Below are positions 33,917 to 35,382 of a stretch of DNA of 35,382 nt, one piece after another (positions within the stretch are counted from its first letter, which is position 1; each line of letters begins with the position of its first letter). The notes under the pieces were generated by a model, which saw nothing but the letters and a program-made list of their open reading frames with translations, had not been told where the DNA came from and searched no databases. Source of the stretch: Burkholderiales bacterium (lineage in GTDB: Bacteria; Pseudomonadota; Gammaproteobacteria; Burkholderiales; WYBJ01); contig JALHQN010000033.1 in assembly GCA_022841915.1 (NCBI GenBank), positions 1 to 35,382 of the forward strand, in the 5' to 3' direction. The position numbers and the translations under genes are program-made.

Positions 33917-34906
33917 ATGCAAAAGCGCAAGCTGGGAAGCAATGGTCCGGAAGTCTCCGCCCTCGGGCTCGGTTGCATGGGGATGTCGATCAGCTACGGC
34001 GAACGCAACGACCCCGAGTCGATTGCGGCGATCCACCGTGCCATCGAGCTGGGTATCAATCTGCTGGTCACGTCGGATGCCTATGGTGCCGGCATCAACG
34101 AATCTCTGGTCGGCAAAGCGATTGCCGGCAAGCGCGATCAGGTGCTGATCGGCACCAAGTTCGGCAACGTCGGGCAGGGTGGCGGTGTTCCCGAGGGTTT
34201 GAGTCCCGGCCATCCCGATTACGCCGCGATCGCCTGCGAGGCGAGCCTCAAGCGCCTCGGCGTGGACGTGATCGACATCTATGGCTTGCACCGGGTCGAT
34301 CCGAACGTGCCGATCGAAGACACGGTCGGCGGCATGAAGCGGCTCGTCGAGCAAGGCAAGGTGCGCTATCTGCTGCTGTCCGAGGCGGGGCCGCAGACGA
34401 TCCGCCGAGCCCACGCGGTTCACCCGATCACCGCCGTGGAGACCGAGTATTCGCTCTGGTCTCGCGACGTCGAGAACGAGATTCTGCCGACATGCCGCGA
34501 GTTGGGTATCGGCTTCACGCCCTATTCGCCTTTGGGGCGCGGCTTCCTCACTGCCACCATCAAGACGCTCGACGCTCTTCTGCCCAAGGATAGGCGCCGC
34601 GAGCATCCACGTTTCGATCCAGCCAACCTGGAGCAGAACGTGAGGCTGCTCCAGCCGATCGAGGAGATCGCCGCCGCACATGGCTGCAAGCCCGCGCAGG
34701 TGGCGCTGGCCTGGTTGCTGGGGCGCGGCAAGGATATCGTGCCGATTCCCGGAACCAAGCGGCGTCTGTTTCTGGAGGAGAATGCCGCTGCCGTTGCTGT
34801 CGAGCTGTCTGCGGCCGAATGCGAGCGGCTCGAGCGTGCTTTCCCGCTCGGTGTGACCGCGGGCACTCGGTATCCCGAGAAGCAGATGAAGGCCCTGGGG
34901 ATCTGA
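33917..34906 (+). CDS. Aldo/keto reductase with a substituted catalytic Asp
   Basis: A 329-residue TIM-barrel oxidoreductase related to AKR proteins such as YajO/Yak[21 protein letters not shown] then MGMS is the N-terminal motif, [16 protein letters not shown] holds the catalytic Tyr, LIGTKFGN the catalytic Lys and IYGLHRVDP the His. The position that normally reads D-T in F-x-D-T-A-x-x-Y is V-T here (LLVTSDAYG), so the catalytic Asp is replaced by Val. NADPH-binding [16 protein letters not shown] and the C-terminal sequence look normal. ATG 33917 has GGAGG five bases upstream; ATG 33905 precedes that site and is less likely. Confidence 0.9.
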   Translation: MQKRKLGSNGPEVSALGLGCMGMSISYGERNDPESIAAIHRAIELGINLLVTSDAYGAGINESLVGKAIAGKRDQVLIGTKFGNVGQGGGVPEGLSPGHPDYAAIACEASLKRLGVDVIDIYGLHRVDPNVPIEDTVGGMKRLVEQGKVRYLLLSEAGPQTIRRAHAVHPITAVETEYSLWSRDVENEILPTCRELGIGFTPYSPLGRGFLTATIKTLDALLPKDRRREHPRFDPANLEQNVRLLQPIEEIAAAHGCKPAQVALAWLLGRGKDIVPIPGTKRRLFLEENAAAVAVELSAAECERLERAFPLGVTAGTRYPEKQMKALGI

Positions 34907-34911
34907 CGGCG

Positions 34912-34958
34912 TCGGTTTCCGGCTAGCCGTGCATCGAACGGGCGCCCGGCGAAACCGA
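34912..34958. terminator. Structured intergenic element after the aldo/keto reductase gene
   Basis: TCGGTTTC (34912-34919) and GAAACCGA (34951-34958) form a perfect eight-base outer stem. Inside are two perfect ten-base palindromes, CGGCTAGCCG (34920-34929) and CGGGCGCCCG (34939-34948), giving a three-way junction shape. It begins six bases after the stop codon and is followed by TTGGTTTGGG. It could be a terminator or 3' RNA-stabilising element. The rest of the gap up to 35131 shows no gene. Confidence 0.45.
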
Positions 34959-35131
34959 TTGGTTTGGGGCGCCTTGCCCGCTCGAACGCGCCGAGAATCC
35001 TTCGGTGCCGTGGCGCTCCGCTTGCGTCTCCTCCTCGGGAACGAATGGCGCTTGTCAGGTGTATGCCTCAGTGCTGTGCGCCCGAATGAGCGGCGCAGTC
35101 GGCTTCCCAGGTTCGAGCAACGGAGGGTTCC

Positions 35132-35382
35132 ATGCGGCTAGCGATCGTTCTCCTCGCATTCCTGGGCGCTTGTGCCCAACTGCCGCCATCCGACGCGGAT
35201 GTGCAAGCCAAGCGGTTCGAGACGGTTCCAGGCAAGGCCGTCATCTATGTGGTCAGGCAGCAGCTCGATTCGAGCGAAGTCGCCGGATTGATGCTCGATG
35301 ACGAAGAGCAGATCACGACCTTGCGCGGCACCTACTACCGCTGGGTGGTCGAGCCGGGACTGCGTCGAATCGAAGGCATGGA
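35132..35382 (+). CDS. Lipoprotein, DUF2846-like, cut by the window edge
   Basis: The first 83 codons of a gene that runs past the window. MRLAIVLLAFLGACAQLPPS is a lipoprotein signal with Cys14 after L-G-A. The mature part (GKAVIYVVRQQLDSSEVAGL, then MLDDEEQ, then LRGTYYRWVVEPGLRRIEG) resembles the beta-sandwich of DUF2846 proteins, in which V-Y-V-x-R and an x-G-x-Y-x-x-x-x-x-x-P-G motif are common. The protein is likely in the outer-membrane or periplasmic fraction. GGAGGG five bases before ATG supports the start. Confidence 0.75.
   Translation, partial: MRLAIVLLAFLGACAQLPPSDADVQAKRFETVPGKAVIYVVRQQLDSSEVAGLMLDDEEQITTLRGTYYRWVVEPGLRRIEGM

Overview
The window looks like the chromosome of a GC-rich Proteobacterium, most likely a betaproteobacterium of the Burkholderiales/Rhodocyclales/Nitrosomonadales type. 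This is inferred from the UbiE, Tim44-domain, UbiJ, UbiB gene order, the HemJ-type protoporphyrinogen oxidase, the PhoB/PhoR pair and the dense short-spaced operons. No rRNA or tRNA gene is visible, so the taxon is an inference from gene content only.

Left end (1-2295) is an accessory patch. A VOC-family gene lies between integron-like recombination sites: a GTTAGGC core before it and an attC-like stem region after it. Broken insertion sequences follow: an ISNCY-type transposase remnant on the minus strand with an in-frame stop, an IS3-family orfA/orfB junction on the plus strand, a small membrane protein gene, and a second IS3-family orfB tail on the minus strand.

From 2296 to 9400 there are a zinc-ribbon SAM methyltransferase, an esterase, exonuclease III, a truncated cis-prenyltransferase followed by a small Asp/Gly-rich ORF, a ferritin-like protein, and an ECF sigma factor paired with a DGPF/YCII protein. 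From 9500 to 16330 a TSUP permease gene runs into a long minus-strand gene series: VanZ-like protein, [2Fe-2S] ferredoxin, alpha/beta hydrolase, a NodIJ-type ABC exporter, HemJ, an exported HIRAN-domain protein and a THUMP RNA methyltransferase.

From 16400 to 20110 are a DHH-family protein and an LDH2-type dehydrogenase on the plus strand, converging through a strong hairpin on a sodium:solute symporter with a His-rich tail. From 20200 to 24530 is the ubiquinone cluster (DUF971, UbiE, Tim44-domain protein, UbiJ, UbiB). PhoB and PhoR are divergent from it.

From 26970 to 30315 two tandem, clearly paralogous proteins of about 540 residues of unknown function form the best candidate for something undescribed. 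They are followed by YqaA and two peptide-ABC ATPases that have no permease or binding-protein gene in view, a fumarylacetoacetate hydrolase-family enzyme, an aldo/keto reductase that appears to lack its catalytic Asp, a structured intergenic element, and the start of a lipoprotein gene cut by the window edge.
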